A stretch of 64,000 nucleotides of DNA from contig NZ_JXRQ01000017.1 of assembly GCF_000829445.1 (NCBI RefSeq), positions 458,453-522,452 of the forward strand, in the 5' to 3' direction. Each line of letters starts with the position of its first letter. Position 1 is the first letter of the stretch. The position numbers and the translations under genes are program-made. Positions 48,330 to 57,120 of the stretch are shown here, piece after piece. Source of the stretch: Jeotgalibacillus alimentarius (GTDB lineage: Bacteria; Bacillota; Bacilli; Bacillales; Jeotgalibacillaceae). Below the pieces are notes generated by a model. It was not told where the DNA came from and made no database searches. It worked only from the letters and a program-made list of their open reading frames with translations.

Positions 48330-49220
48330 GTGGGAGATGCTTATAAAGGCTTCAAATCCAAAGAAGGATATGAAAGCTATCAGGCTGCATATAAAGAAGT
48401 TACCAAGTTATGGGAAATTCCTTATAGAAACGAAACTATACACACTTCATTTGGTGATGTTTCAGTTATCGTATGTGGTACTAAGAAAAAAGAGCCGTTG
48501 GTGTTACTACATGCTTTTGGCTTCAGCTCGTTAGAATGGTACGGTTGCGTTGAACGGTTAGCTGAAGACTTTCAGTTATACTTTATAGATGTCTTAGGTG
48601 AATTTAATCAAAGCAATACAAAAGAGCACTTAAATGAGCGGGAAGGTTACGCAAAATGGATAACTGAAGTATTTGATCATTTTGGAATTGCGCGTGTTTC
48701 AATAGTCGGCCATTCAAATGGTGGATGGCATGCGATTAATTATGCCTGCTTGAAACCGGAGAGAGTTAAATCACTTATTATTCTTTCGCCTGCAGCATCT
48801 ATTAAAAGGATGAACCTGTCATTTTACTTCAGATTATTTTTTACAAATCTAATACCATCGCGCTCAATTGTAATTGATCATTTCTGCAGCTGGCTGACGA
48901 GCAGAAAACGGACTGAACATCAAAAACTGTTCGAGCTTTATTATAGAGGACAAAAATTTGTGCAGTGGGAGTATGTGATGACACCGCCTAAACTCTTTAA
49001 AGATGAGGAACTTAAAACACTTACAATGCCAGTATTTATCGCGGTAGGTAAGAATGAGGTCATTTATGATCCATACCGAATGTTAGAGCGGGCGAGTGAC
49101 AAGATCCAATCTGCTAAAACGCATATGTTTGAAGATGGCGGGCACATGCTGCCTATTGAAATACCTGATCAAGTTTCCGACTATATTGTGGCTGTAATGA
49201 AAAATAATCTTCAGAATTAA
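48330..49220 (+). CDS. Alpha/beta hydrolase
   Basis: Alpha/beta-hydrolase-fold protein of 296 residues. The oxyanion strand LVLLHAFGFSSLEWYG, the nucleophile elbow GHSNGG (VSIVGHSNGGWHAINYA), a probable acid in VGKNEVIYDP and His in EDGGHMLPIE make a complete triad. The substrate is not evident; the family covers esterases, peptidases and haloperoxidase-like enzymes. GTG start at 48330 with AAAGGGGG seven bases before. It is a single-gene unit between glnA and lexA, not part of the B. subtilis order. Confidence 0.87.
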   Translation: MGDAYKGFKSKEGYESYQAAYKEVTKLWEIPYRNETIHTSFGDVSVIVCGTKKKEPLVLLHAFGFSSLEWYGCVERLAEDFQLYFIDVLGEFNQSNTKEHLNEREGYAKWITEVFDHFGIARVSIVGHSNGGWHAINYACLKPERVKSLIILSPAASIKRMNLSFYFRLFFTNLIPSRSIVIDHFCSWLTSRKRTEHQKLFELYYRGQKFVQWEYVMTPPKLFKDEELKTLTMPVFIAVGKNEVIYDPYRMLERASDKIQSAKTHMFEDGGHMLPIEIPDQVSDYIVAVMKNNLQN

Positions 49221-49259
49221 AAACGGAACATATTGACTCAGTCAATATGTTCCGTTTTT
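49219..49259. terminator. Bidirectional terminator between the hydrolase and lexA
   Basis: Perfect 20-base arms at 49219-49238 and 49240-49259, A-rich and T-rich at the ends. It serves both convergent genes and abuts the lexA stop codon. Confidence 0.92.
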
Positions 49260-49879
49260 TAGTGTACCTGTCTATAGACACCTACAACTTTACCCAATAT
49301 AGAAACATTATTCAGGATAATAGGAGACATCGAAGAATTTTCAGGTTGCAGCCTGACATAATCTTTTTCTTTAAAAAAGCGCTTAACTGTTGCTTCGTCT
49401 TCATCTGTCATCGCAACTACAATATCACCGTTATTTGCTGTATTTTGCTGTTTAACAATAACGAGATCTCCGTCTAAAATTCCTGCTTCAATCATAGAAT
49501 CTCCCATGATCTCCAGCATAAACACTGCGTCATCAGATGAAGCAAGTCTTTCAGGAAGGGGGAAGTATTCTTCCACATTCTCAATAGCTGTTATCGGAGA
49601 ACCGGCAGTTACTTTACCTACGAGTGGAACATTTACCACGCGCTGGGTTGGAATTTTATCTTCTTCAAGAGAAATTACTTCAATGGCTCTCGGCTTAGTA
49701 GGATCTCTTCTGATCAGTCCTTTGCTTTCCAGTCGGGCAAGGTGACCATGCACTGTTGAACTAGAAGCGAGTCCAACTGCCAGACCAATTTCACGCACAG
49801 ACGGGGGATATCCTTTATCCTGAACTTCACGCTTAATAAAATTCAGTATATCAAGCTGGCGTTTTGATAACTTCTTCAT
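49259..49879 (-). CDS. lexA: SOS repressor LexA
   Basis: Repressor of the SOS regulon, 206 residues (B. subtilis 205). The winged HTH is in [23 protein letters not shown]. Self-cleavage occurs at Ala92-Gly93 (KVTAGSP), with catalytic Ser128 (MGDSM) and Lys166 (ATVKRF). The ATG at 49879 has GAGGTG seven bases upstream; the frame is open five codons further but without support. It is divergent from yneA; the shared intergenic region holds three LexA boxes, so it is autoregulated. Confidence 0.98.
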   Translation of the reverse strand: MKKLSKRQLDILNFIKREVQDKGYPPSVREIGLAVGLASSSTVHGHLARLESKGLIRRDPTKPRAIEVISLEEDKIPTQRVVNVPLVGKVTAGSPITAIENVEEYFPLPERLASSDDAVFMLEIMGDSMIEAGILDGDLVIVKQQNTANNGDIVVAMTDEDEATVKRFFKEKDYVRLQPENSSMSPIILNNVSILGKVVGVYRQVH

Positions 49880-49941
49880 CCTGCAGCACCTCATTTCATA
49901 TTAAAACTTTTCTAAATTGTAGCATAGAGACTTCAAAAATA

Positions 49942-49955
49942 CAAACATAAGTTCG
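49942..49955. promoter_or_regulatory. LexA box 1 (lexA side)
   Basis: CAAACATAAGTTCG matches CGAAC-N4-GTTCG at 9 of 10 fixed positions. Confidence 0.8.
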
Positions 49956-49966
49956 AGTTTTTGTTG

Positions 49967-49995
49967 TTGACCAAAACAAATGTTCGTATTATACT
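49967..49995 (+). promoter_or_regulatory. yneA promoter with LexA box 2 in its spacer
   Basis: TTGACC (49967) and TATACT (49990) are 17 bases apart. AAAACAAATGTTCG (49973-49986) is a LexA box with two changes, filling the spacer between the boxes. Confidence 0.78.
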
Positions 49996-50009
49996 CAAAG
50001 TAATAAAAG

Positions 50010-50023
50010 CGAACACACATTCT
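50010..50023. promoter_or_regulatory. LexA box 3 (yneA leader)
   Basis: CGAACACACATTCT matches the box at 8 of 10 fixed positions, with the left half intact. It lies just before the yneA ribosome binding site. Confidence 0.65.
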
Positions 50024-50038
50024 ATGGAGGCGATTTTA

Positions 50039-50371
50039 ATGACTGCATTGTGGAGAAAATATTCTTTTGTTATTCTATTTGTGGTAACTGCGCTTTGCTT
50101 TAGCCTGTTCTTAGTATTTACCAACACCGCTGACAGCCAAGTTGAATATGCGGAGGTTACGGTAAGTGAAGGAGATACATTATGGTCATACGCAGAGAAA
50201 TATGCTGAACATACAGCAATGACACCTGAAAATTTTATCGAGTGGGTAAGTGAAAATAATGACCTTTCATCTCACATAATTGTTACGGGTGATACGCTCA
50301 GGTTACCGGTTAAAAAAGATGCTTTCCGTTATAGTGATGACACGATTCATTTGGCGTCTGATAACGAGTAG
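50039..50371 (+). CDS. yneA: SOS cell division suppressor YneA
   Basis: LysM-containing inhibitor of septation induced by DNA damage, 110 residues. A single N-terminal span (SFVILFVVTALCFSLFLVF) is followed by an extracytoplasmic LysM domain, VTVSEGDTLWSYAEKYA...VTGDTLRLPV. The ATG at 50039 has GGAGGCG upstream; an upstream in-frame opening overlaps the promoter and is rejected. It is the first gene of the SOS operon with yneB and ynzC. Confidence 0.96.
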   Translation: MTALWRKYSFVILFVVTALCFSLFLVFTNTADSQVEYAEVTVSEGDTLWSYAEKYAEHTAMTPENFIEWVSENNDLSSHIIVTGDTLRLPVKKDAFRYSDDTIHLASDNE

Positions 50372-51031
<660 letters not shown>

Positions 51032-51104
51032 TCTTAATGCTTGTCAAACCTCTATCTTTCTTTTAACATACATAGAAGCATACCTGAAAGAGAGGGTGAA
51101 TGAA

Positions 51105-51338
51105 ATGTTATCTGAAGACAAGATCAAAAGAATTAATGAACTATCAGCTAAATCAAAAGATGACTCACTTACAAGTGAGGAAGCTAAAGAGCAGCAGGAA
51201 CTCAGACAGGAGTATCTCCAGGCATTCCGGGGTTCAATGAAGCAGACGATCGAAAATGTCACAGTCATTGATCCGGAAGGAAAAGACGTGACCCCGGATA
51301 AGTTGAAAGATGCTAAAAAAAGGAATAAAATGAACTGA
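51105..51338 (+). CDS. ynzC: DUF896 protein YnzC
   Basis: Small helical-hairpin protein of 77 residues, identical in length to B. subtilis YnzC. Conserved segments: KIKRINELSAKSK, LTSEEAKEQQELRQEYLQAFRGSMKQTIENV and DPEGKDVTP. It is the third gene of the SOS operon; the molecular role is unknown. The ATG at 51105 follows AGAGGGTG by six bases; the longer frame opening inside yneB is not the real start. Confidence 0.95.
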   Translation: MLSEDKIKRINELSAKSKDDSLTSEEAKEQQELRQEYLQAFRGSMKQTIENVTVIDPEGKDVTPDKLKDAKKRNKMN

Positions 51339-51380
51339 TATAGCTTTAATTAAATAAATTAATCGGTAGTTTTGTTTTTT

Positions 51381-51414
51381 AGGGGAGATGTTTGTACATC
51401 TCCTCTTATTTTTT
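51381..51414 (+). terminator. Terminator of yneAB-ynzC
   Basis: AGGGGAGATGT (51381-51391) pairs with ACATCTCCTCT (51396-51406), followed by a T-rich run. Confidence 0.88.
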
Positions 51415-51457
51415 GTACAATAAGACGTATCACGTGTGAATAGAAAGGATGTATTTG

Positions 51458-53464
51458 ATGTTTAACAAGACAGATGATTTAGCAATTAACACGATTAGAA
51501 CGCTATCAATTGATGCAATTGATAAAGCGAATTCAGGACACCCGGGTCTTCCGATGGGAGCTGCACCGTTCGCTTATACGTTATGGACTCAATTTATGAA
51601 TCATAACCCGAAAAATCCTGACTGGTTCGATCGTGACCGATTCGTACTTTCAGCAGGGCATGGCTCGATGCTGCTATACAGTCTGCTTCACCTATCAGGA
51701 TATGACCTGAGCCTGGATGAGATTAAAAACTTCAGACAATGGGGATCTAAGACACCAGGTCACCCTGAATATAAACATACTAAAGGTGTGGAGGCAACTA
51801 CCGGGCCGCTTGGACAGGGAATTGGAATGGCTGTTGGAATGGCCATGGCTGAAAAGCACTTAAGTGCTAAATACAACCGCAAAGGTCATGAAGTAATTGA
51901 CCACTTTACTTATACGCTTTGTGGAGACGGCGACCTGATGGAAGGTGTATCTTCTGAAGCTGCTTCACTTGCAGGACACTTACAGCTTGATAAATTAATT
52001 GTGCTGTATGATTCAAATGATATTTCGTTAGATGGCGATTTGGATCGCTCATTTTCAGAGAGTGTAAAAAAGAGATTTGAATCTTATAACTGGCAATACA
52101 TCCGCGTTGATGATGGTAATGATGTAGCAGAAGTTGCTGATGCGATTAAGGCAGCAAAAGCTGATTCAAGCCGTCCTACAATGATTGAGATTAAAACTGT
52201 GATCGGTTTTGGTTCTCCAAATAGAGCAGGTACTTCAAAAGCTCACGGTGCCCCACTCGGTAATGATGAGACGATTCTCGCTAAAGAAGCTTATCAGTGG
52301 GAAGCAGAAGAATCGTTTTATGTACCTGACGAAGTTTATGAGCGCTTTGAGCAGCTTGTAGGTAAAAATGGTTCTGAAAAAGAAAATGAGTGGAATGAAA
52401 AGTTTGAAAGCTACAAAAAAGCTTACCCTGAACTGGCTCAGGAGCTTTTAGATGCGATTGAAGGAAAGCTTGCTGAGGGATGGGATCAGGACATCCCGGT
52501 ATATGAAGAAGGTAAAGCACTCGCAAGCCGTGCTTCTTCAGGGGAAGTACTAAATGCAATTTCTAAAACAGTTCCAACTTTATTCGGAGGATCTGCAGAC
52601 CTTGCGGGTTCAAATAATACGATGATGAAAGATGAAGCTGATTTTACAGCTGAAACACCTGATGGACGTAATATCTGGTTTGGTGTCCGTGAATTTGCGA
52701 TGGGAACTGCACTTAATGGTATGGCTTTACACGGGGGATTACGTGTATATGGAGGTACATTCTTTGTATTCAGCGATTACGTACGTCCTGCTATCAGACT
52801 GTCAGCACTAATGGGTGTTCCAGTCACTTATGTGTTTACACACGATAGCATTGCTGTCGGAGAAGATGGCCCTACACATGAACCTGTTGAGCAGCTTCCT
52901 TCATTAAGAGCAATGCCTGGACTATCCGTAGTGCGTCCTGCTGATGGAAATGAAGTCTCAGCAGCATGGAAGCTTTCAATGGAAGCAACTGATCATCCTA
53001 CTACGCTGGTATTGACGCGTCAGGGTCTTCCAACACTTCCTGGAACAGCTGATACAGCTTATGAAGGAGTTAAAAAAGGTGCTTATATAGTATCTCCTTC
53101 TGAAAAAGATGAAGCTGATGTGCTTCTGATAGCCAGTGGTTCAGAAGTAAGTCTGGCATACGAAGCGCAACAGATTCTGCGTGAGAAAGATATTGATGCT
53201 GCAGTAGTTTCAATGCCATCATGGGACCGTTTTGAGAAGCAGTCTACTGAGTACAAACAGTCTGTACTGCCTGCTAACGTTAAAAAGCGATTTGCGATTG
53301 AAATGGCATCTCCGCTTGGCTGGGAACGCTACACAGGTATTGATGGTGATGTACTTGGTATTGATACTTTCGGTGCCTCAGCGCCAGGTGGTACAGTACT
53401 GGAAAAGTACGGATTTACACCGGAAAATGTTGTGAAACGCGTTGAAGCTTTGATTAAAGGTTAA
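51458..53464 (+). CDS. tkt: Transketolase
   Basis: TPP-dependent enzyme of the non-oxidative pentose phosphate pathway, 668 residues. Hallmarks: [49 protein letters not shown], the TPP motif [30 protein letters not shown], and [21 protein letters not shown]. The ATG at 51458 follows AAAGGA by eight bases; an ATG three codons earlier overlaps that site. Its own terminator follows. Confidence 0.98.
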   Translation: MFNKTDDLAINTIRTLSIDAIDKANSGHPGLPMGAAPFAYTLWTQFMNHNPKNPDWFDRDRFVLSAGHGSMLLYSLLHLSGYDLSLDEIKNFRQWGSKTPGHPEYKHTKGVEATTGPLGQGIGMAVGMAMAEKHLSAKYNRKGHEVIDHFTYTLCGDGDLMEGVSSEAASLAGHLQLDKLIVLYDSNDISLDGDLDRSFSESVKKRFESYNWQYIRVDDGNDVAEVADAIKAAKADSSRPTMIEIKTVIGFGSPNRAGTSKAHGAPLGNDETILAKEAYQWEAEESFYVPDEVYERFEQLVGKNGSEKENEWNEKFESYKKAYPELAQELLDAIEGKLAEGWDQDIPVYEEGKALASRASSGEVLNAISKTVPTLFGGSADLAGSNNTMMKDEADFTAETPDGRNIWFGVREFAMGTALNGMALHGGLRVYGGTFFVFSDYVRPAIRLSALMGVPVTYVFTHDSIAVGEDGPTHEPVEQLPSLRAMPGLSVVRPADGNEVSAAWKLSMEATDHPTTLVLTRQGLPTLPGTADTAYEGVKKGAYIVSPSEKDEADVLLIASGSEVSLAYEAQQILREKDIDAAVVSMPSWDRFEKQSTEYKQSVLPANVKKRFAIEMASPLGWERYTGIDGDVLGIDTFGASAPGGTVLEKYGFTPENVVKRVEALIKG

Positions 53465-53474
53465 TAACATGATC

Positions 53475-53505
53475 AAACTGGCGGGAATGAAATCCCGCCA
53501 GTTTT
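53475..53505 (+). terminator. Terminator of tkt
   Basis: AAACTGGCGGGA (53475-53486) pairs perfectly with TCCCGCCAGTTT (53493-53504), then T residues. Confidence 0.93.
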
Positions 53506-53582
53506 TATGCATTAAAACGAAGTAGTTTATACAATCAAAAAGATTCAAATGTAAAACAGTGTTTTTATGTAATAAATCATTG

Positions 53583-53588
53583 TATAAT
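53583..53588 (+). promoter_or_regulatory. -10 box upstream of yneF
   Basis: A consensus TATAAT 56 bases before the ATG; the -35 region is poor. Confidence 0.4.
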
Positions 53589-53643
53589 GTTCTTTGTTCT
53601 TGTACACTTTTATATGAAAGTAACAAATAGGAGGCAATACGAA

Positions 53644-53865
53644 ATGGAATTATGGCTTGCAATTGTATTAATTGTTGTTGCTTTGCTGGCCGGAGTCGCA
53701 CTTGGATTTTTCATCGCACGTAAATATATGATGACTTATCTTAAAAAGAACCCGCCAATCAATGAGCAAATGCTTCGCATGATGATGATGCAGATGGGAA
53801 TGAAACCGTCGCAGAAGAAAATCAATCAGATGATGAGCGCTATGAATAAGCAACAGGGTAAATAA
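53644..53865 (+). CDS. yneF: UPF0154 membrane protein YneF
   Basis: Single-span protein of 73 residues: [29 protein letters not shown], then a conserved cytoplasmic tail [31 protein letters not shown]. It is conserved in Firmicutes with no assigned function. The ATG at 53644 has AGGAGG nine bases upstream. It lies between tkt and the Spo0E-like gene as in B. subtilis. Confidence 0.95.
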   Translation: MELWLAIVLIVVALLAGVALGFFIARKYMMTYLKKNPPINEQMLRMMMMQMGMKPSQKKINQMMSAMNKQQGK

Positions 53866-53874
53866 TAAATTGAC

Positions 53875-53902
53875 AGCACTTCTTTAAATAGAAGTGCTTT
53901 TA
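53875..53902 (+). terminator. Terminator of yneF
   Basis: AGCACTTCT (53875-53883) pairs perfectly with AGAAGTGCT (53890-53898), then T residues. Confidence 0.85.
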
Positions 53903-53949
53903 TTATGTGTTTTATGATAAAGAGTTATTTTAAAATCAAATTTTCATAT

Positions 53950-53987
53950 AATAAAAAAGACTTCCTGTAATAGAAGTCTTTTTTATT
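53950..53987. terminator. Bidirectional terminator, mainly for ynzD
   Basis: Perfect 15-bp arms at 53950-53964 and 53973-53987, with A6/T6 runs. It lies at the 3' end of the minus-strand gene. Confidence 0.85.
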
Positions 53988-54174
53988 TAGCAGGCAATTC
54001 AAAAGCAGCCGATTTGTAAGCATGTGTTTTTTCAAATTCGTTCAGCAGGTCATCCAGTTCCTGAGAATAACGTACAGCAGTAGGAGAGGACAACCCTTCT
54101 TTTGCAGCGGTATGAATCAACACCTGCCGCTTATTTTCAATGGCTTCAAGTAGCTTCTTTTGTTGATCCCCCAT
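53983..54174 (-). CDS. ynzD: Spo0E-family Spo0A~P phosphatase (YnzD-like)
   Basis: Two-helix aspartyl-phosphate phosphatase of 63 residues that would delay sporulation by dephosphorylating Spo0A~P. The family motif SQELD occupies residues 37-41 in VRYSQELDDLLNEF. ATG at 54174 with AAAGGG upstream. Its place between yneF and ccdA matches B. subtilis ynzD. The 256-base gap to ccdA holds no other gene; it contains a small inverted repeat AGGG-a-CCCT near 54208 and its related GGGTC near 54240. Confidence 0.93.
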   Translation of the reverse strand: MGDQQKKLLEAIENKRQVLIHTAAKEGLSSPTAVRYSQELDDLLNEFEKTHAYKSAAFELPAK

Positions 54175-54430
54175 TCAAAGTCTACCCTTTCATCAGGATC
54201 CTTTAGGGACCCTATACATTATTTGTCATTCTATATACTTAGGGTCTAGTATACAGAAAAATTAGGAGATTGAAAAGAAATTAATCCCTTATTCCAATCT
54301 TTTTACAAGTTGATTTGTGTCAGATTTATAACATTTCTTCAAATCTTACATGAAGAATGACTGTATGACAATGTGAATCAACAGCCAATTTGTTAAAATA
54401 ATATTATTGAAAAGCGATCGGGGTGTTTGA

Positions 54431-55138
54431 ATGGCAGATTTAAATATACTTTGGGCATTTGGAGCAGGGTTTCTAAGCTTTATTTCTCCCTGCGTTCTAC
54501 CGCTTTATCCAGCCTTTTTGTCATATATAACCGGAATGTCGGTTGAGAACCTTTCAAAGGGAAATGGAATGAAGCAAAAAGCCAGTCTTCTTCATACTTT
54601 ATTTTTCTTGCTGGGATTCTTGCTCGTATTTATAGGATTGGCATTTACTTCAACTTGGGTAGCAGATGTATTTATACAGTATGAAAATACAATTCGTCAG
54701 GTGGGGGCAATTTTAATTGTCATTTTCGGATTAATAATAGTAGGATTGTTTTCGCCTGAATTTCTGATGAAGGAAAGAAGGGTGAATTTTAAAAATCGTC
54801 CGGCGGGATATGCTGGTTCGTTATTGATCGGTCTTGCATTTGCAGCAGGGTGGACGCCGTGTTCAGGGCCTATTTTAGGAGCGATTTTCACTCTATCAGC
54901 AACTAATCCAGGATCAGGTTTTGCTTATATGTTTGCTTATTTTCTTGGTTTTGCAGTGCCATTTTTTGTTTTATCATTTTTCCTAGGTAAATTAACCTGG
55001 ATAAAAAAGAAAAGCATGATTATTATGAAAGTCGGCGGTTCAATTATGATCGGAATGGGTATCGTTTTATTTTTCGATGGTCTAAATTGGATTATCAACA
55101 TTTTACTACCTATCTTCGGCAATTTTAAAGGATTTTAG
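54431..55138 (+). CDS. ccdA: Thiol-disulfide membrane transporter CcdA
   Basis: Six-span DsbD-beta-like protein of 235 residues that passes electrons across the membrane for cytochrome c maturation and spore cortex synthesis. The redox cysteines are in SPCVLPLYPAF near residue 21 and GWTPCSGPILG near 142. ATG start with GGGGTG. It heads the ccdA-yneI-ccdC cluster, though a terminator separates it from yneI. Confidence 0.97.
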   Translation: MADLNILWAFGAGFLSFISPCVLPLYPAFLSYITGMSVENLSKGNGMKQKASLLHTLFFLLGFLLVFIGLAFTSTWVADVFIQYENTIRQVGAILIVIFGLIIVGLFSPEFLMKERRVNFKNRPAGYAGSLLIGLAFAAGWTPCSGPILGAIFTLSATNPGSGFAYMFAYFLGFAVPFFVLSFFLGKLTWIKKKSMIIMKVGGSIMIGMGIVLFFDGLNWIINILLPIFGNFKGF

Positions 55139-55166
55139 CAATTTAATAAAACTGCTATTAAAAGAT

Positions 55167-55192
55167 CGGCGAGATATATCGCCGTTTTTTTT
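55167..55192 (+). terminator. Terminator of ccdA
   Basis: CGGCGA (55167) pairs with TCGCCG (55179-55184), followed by eight T residues. Confidence 0.87.
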
Positions 55193-55211
55193 ATGTTTTT
55201 CAGGTTATTTC

Positions 55212-55240
55212 TTGAAGGACTTTTAGTTTAGTTGTATAGT
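55212..55240 (+). promoter_or_regulatory. yneI promoter
   Basis: TTGAAG (55212) and TATAGT (55235) are 17 bases apart. A 12-bp palindrome GTTAATATTAAC overlaps the predicted start site. Confidence 0.7.
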
Positions 55241-55271
55241 TAATATTAACTACATTAAAAGGGTGATACAC

Positions 55272-55634
55272 ATGACAAAAGTTCTTGTTGTCGATGATGC
55301 GAAATTTATGAGAATGACATTAAAGAATGTGCTGGAAAATTCCACTTTTGAAGTGGTGGGAGAAGCGGAGAATGGTGAAGAAGCTGTAGAAAAGTATAAA
55401 TCCTTAAATCCAGACCTTGTCACGATGGATATCACCATGCCTGTTTTAGATGGAATCTCGGCTGCTAAAGAGATTCTAAAAGAAGATCCGCGTGCCACAA
55501 TTATTATGTGTTCAGCAATGGGACAGCAGAAAATGGTGATTGAAGCCATTGAAGCAGGTGCAAAGGACTTTATTGTAAAGCCGTTTGACAGTAACCGCGT
55601 AGTGGAATCTCTAAGCAGAGTCATTAACAAATAG
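55272..55634 (+). CDS. yneI: CheY-like single-domain response regulator YneI
   Basis: Receiver-only protein of 120 residues. The acidic pocket is Asp8/Asp9, the phosphorylation site Asp53 (VTMDITMP), the switch Ser/Thr in CSAMGQ and Lys103 in IVKPF; all are intact. No output domain and no kinase partner nearby. The ATG at 55272 follows AAAGGGTG. In B. subtilis it is also found between ccdA and ccdC; its role is not established. Confidence 0.95.
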   Translation: MTKVLVVDDAKFMRMTLKNVLENSTFEVVGEAENGEEAVEKYKSLNPDLVTMDITMPVLDGISAAKEILKEDPRATIIMCSAMGQQKMVIEAIEAGAKDFIVKPFDSNRVVESLSRVINK

Positions 55635-55719
55635 ATATGCTAAAGCTCCTTTTACAAAACAGGTAATCTCCATTATACTTAATGGAGGTTTATATGTTTT
55701 GATTTAAGGATGGGTGTAT

Positions 55720-56202
55720 ATGCTTGTTTATCTATCAACAATAGCTGCAATTTTTATGGGGGCTGCTGTATTTATTATCAGGTTAAAAGCTGCTAAAAAA
55801 CCTGTCACAGCAAAAAAAATATTCCTGCCGCCGATCTTTATGAGTACGGGTGCATTGATGTTTATATTTCCTTATTTCCGGGTGACTCCCCTTGAAGCAT
55901 TAGAAGCACTGGTTGTCGGTGCTGTATTTTCAATTGTATTAATAAAAACTTCAAAGTTTGAACAAAGGGAAGACGGCATTTACTTAAAAGCATCGAAAGC
56001 TTTTCCGTTCATCTTAATCGGTCTTTTAGCGGTCAGAGTGATTATGAAGCTGGTTTTGAGCACGACCATTGATGTTGGGACATTAAGTGGGATGTTTTGG
56101 ATACTGGCTTTTGGCATGATCGTTCCGTGGAGAAGTGCAATGTTGCTTCACTTCAAAAAAATGGAGAAAAACGACTCATCACGATCTGCTCAGTTAGTTT
56201 AA
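55720..56202 (+). CDS. ccdC: CcdC (YneJ) family membrane protein
   Basis: Membrane protein of 160 residues with about four to five spans (LVYLSTIAAIFMGAAVFIIR; KIFLPPIFMSTGALMFIFPYF; ALVVGAVFSIVLI; FILIGLLAVRVIMKLVL; MFWILAFGMIVPWRSAML). It is linked by position to ccdA and cytochrome c biogenesis, but is dispensable in B. subtilis. ATG at 55720, nine bases after AAGGA; a GTG two codons earlier is the alternative. Confidence 0.93.
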   Translation: MLVYLSTIAAIFMGAAVFIIRLKAAKKPVTAKKIFLPPIFMSTGALMFIFPYFRVTPLEALEALVVGAVFSIVLIKTSKFEQREDGIYLKASKAFPFILIGLLAVRVIMKLVLSTTIDVGTLSGMFWILAFGMIVPWRSAMLLHFKKMEKNDSSRSAQLV

Positions 56203-56247
56203 AGTATAAAAAAACATCACTCTCATTGAGTGATGTTTTTTTATACT
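56203..56247. terminator. Bidirectional terminator between ccdC and yneK
   Basis: Perfect 19-bp arms (56203-56221 and 56229-56247) around CTCATTG, with A7/T7 runs. It serves both convergent genes. Confidence 0.93.
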
Positions 56248-56681
56248 GCAAATAAATCTTCATATTGGGTAATATCAATATTTAATTCGTCCAGTTTTTT
56301 ACGTAAAAATTTATGATCCCGCTTCGGAGTAGCAACAATATAGCCCCTGATAATTAAATCCAGTGTGATTTGACTGGCATTTTCATCAATTGCCAGTTTC
56401 CCGATATGACCTGCAATTTTCTGCTTGGCTACATCACGGAAAAGCTCAGGAACAGGGGTGACGAGTTCATTTAACAACTCTTTTTCACCAGGCCCCCAAA
56501 GGTGAATTGTTCTGTCTATATAATGTTCTTCCCAATCAAGATCAGACTTTCCATCTTCTTTAGGCATTCTCTTCAGAAACTTTCTGAACATGAAAAATCC
56601 GCCGATTGCAAACAAAGAGACAAGTACGACGACCCAAAAAAGAATAAACCATAAAAACCAGCCTTCAAGCACATCAGTCAC
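56241..56681 (-). CDS. yneK: DUF2621 membrane-anchored protein YneK
   Basis: Protein of 146 residues with one N-terminal span (WFLWFILFWVVVLVSLFAIGGFFMF) and a soluble domain DWEEHYIDRTIHLWGPGEKELLNELVTPVPELFRDVAKQKIAGHIGKLA. It resembles the DUF2621 family and occupies the yneK position. No catalytic motif is apparent. GTG start at 56681 with a weak ACGGA site. Function unknown. Confidence 0.88.
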   Translation of the reverse strand: MTDVLEGWFLWFILFWVVVLVSLFAIGGFFMFRKFLKRMPKEDGKSDLDWEEHYIDRTIHLWGPGEKELLNELVTPVPELFRDVAKQKIAGHIGKLAIDENASQITLDLIIRGYIVATPKRDHKFLRKKLDELNIDITQYEDLFAV

Positions 56682-56758
56682 TCCGTTCAGTTAATCTACA
56701 AACATTATAAAGGAGTTTACTGAAGGCTTCAAGAACTGGCTTCAATTATGGTTAATTG

Positions 56759-56775
56759 TAAATACAGTGTATTTA
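56759..56775. repeat. Palindrome downstream of the 49-aa gene
   Basis: TAAATACA-g-TGTATTTA is a perfect 8-bp inverted repeat, shaped like a repressor operator. It lies between yneK and the 49-aa gene, upstream of yneK. Confidence 0.45.
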
Positions 56776-56799
56776 TATGTGACAGGAAGGAATCAGTAA

Positions 56800-56949
56800 T
56801 CATTTTATCTGACGATAGCCAAGAGAGAGTAACTGGTGAAGGTTTTCACGGCGGACTTCATAAATATTTTCGTTGTCAGCTGTTACGCGGATATAATCTT
56901 CTGATTCAAGCTCATGATGTTCAACGTATTCTGTTTCAATTTTTCTCAT
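56800..56949 (-). CDS. Uncharacterised 49-residue protein
   Basis: Short charged protein starting MRKIETEYVEHHELESEDYI and ending RRENLHQLLSLGYRQIK; not recognised. Support for being real comes from a perfect AAAGGAGG ribosome binding site seven bases before the ATG, and from TATATA and TTGAAT boxes upstream on the minus strand. The frame is open 16 codons further but without a start signal. No membrane segment, no cysteines. It lies alone between yneK and sbcD. Confidence 0.72.
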   Translation of the reverse strand: MRKIETEYVEHHELESEDYIRVTADNENIYEVRRENLHQLLSLGYRQIK

Positions 56950-56967
56950 AGCAGGTCCTCCTTTCGG

Positions 56968-56979
56968 TTGTATATACAA
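56968..56979. promoter_or_regulatory. Palindrome over the -10 of the 49-aa gene
   Basis: TTGTATATACAA is a perfect 12-bp palindrome that includes the minus-strand TATATA box, about 20 bases before the ATG. It may be a repressor site or simply an AT-rich promoter. Confidence 0.4.
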
Positions 56980-57120
56980 TGATATCTGAAAATTCAAATT
57001 AATAAATCAGTCAAAAGTATGAATTTTTATTCATTCTGTAAATAATGGAAAAGATTTGGACTTATAACAAACGCCTGTTCTGTTATAATAGGGAGATCAA
57101 TAATTGACGGGGGAATTTAA

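Noticed and set aside
49247..49477. Open frame on the plus strand antisense to lexA
   Set aside because: It starts in the bidirectional terminator and mirrors lexA codons; no ribosome binding site or family resemblance.
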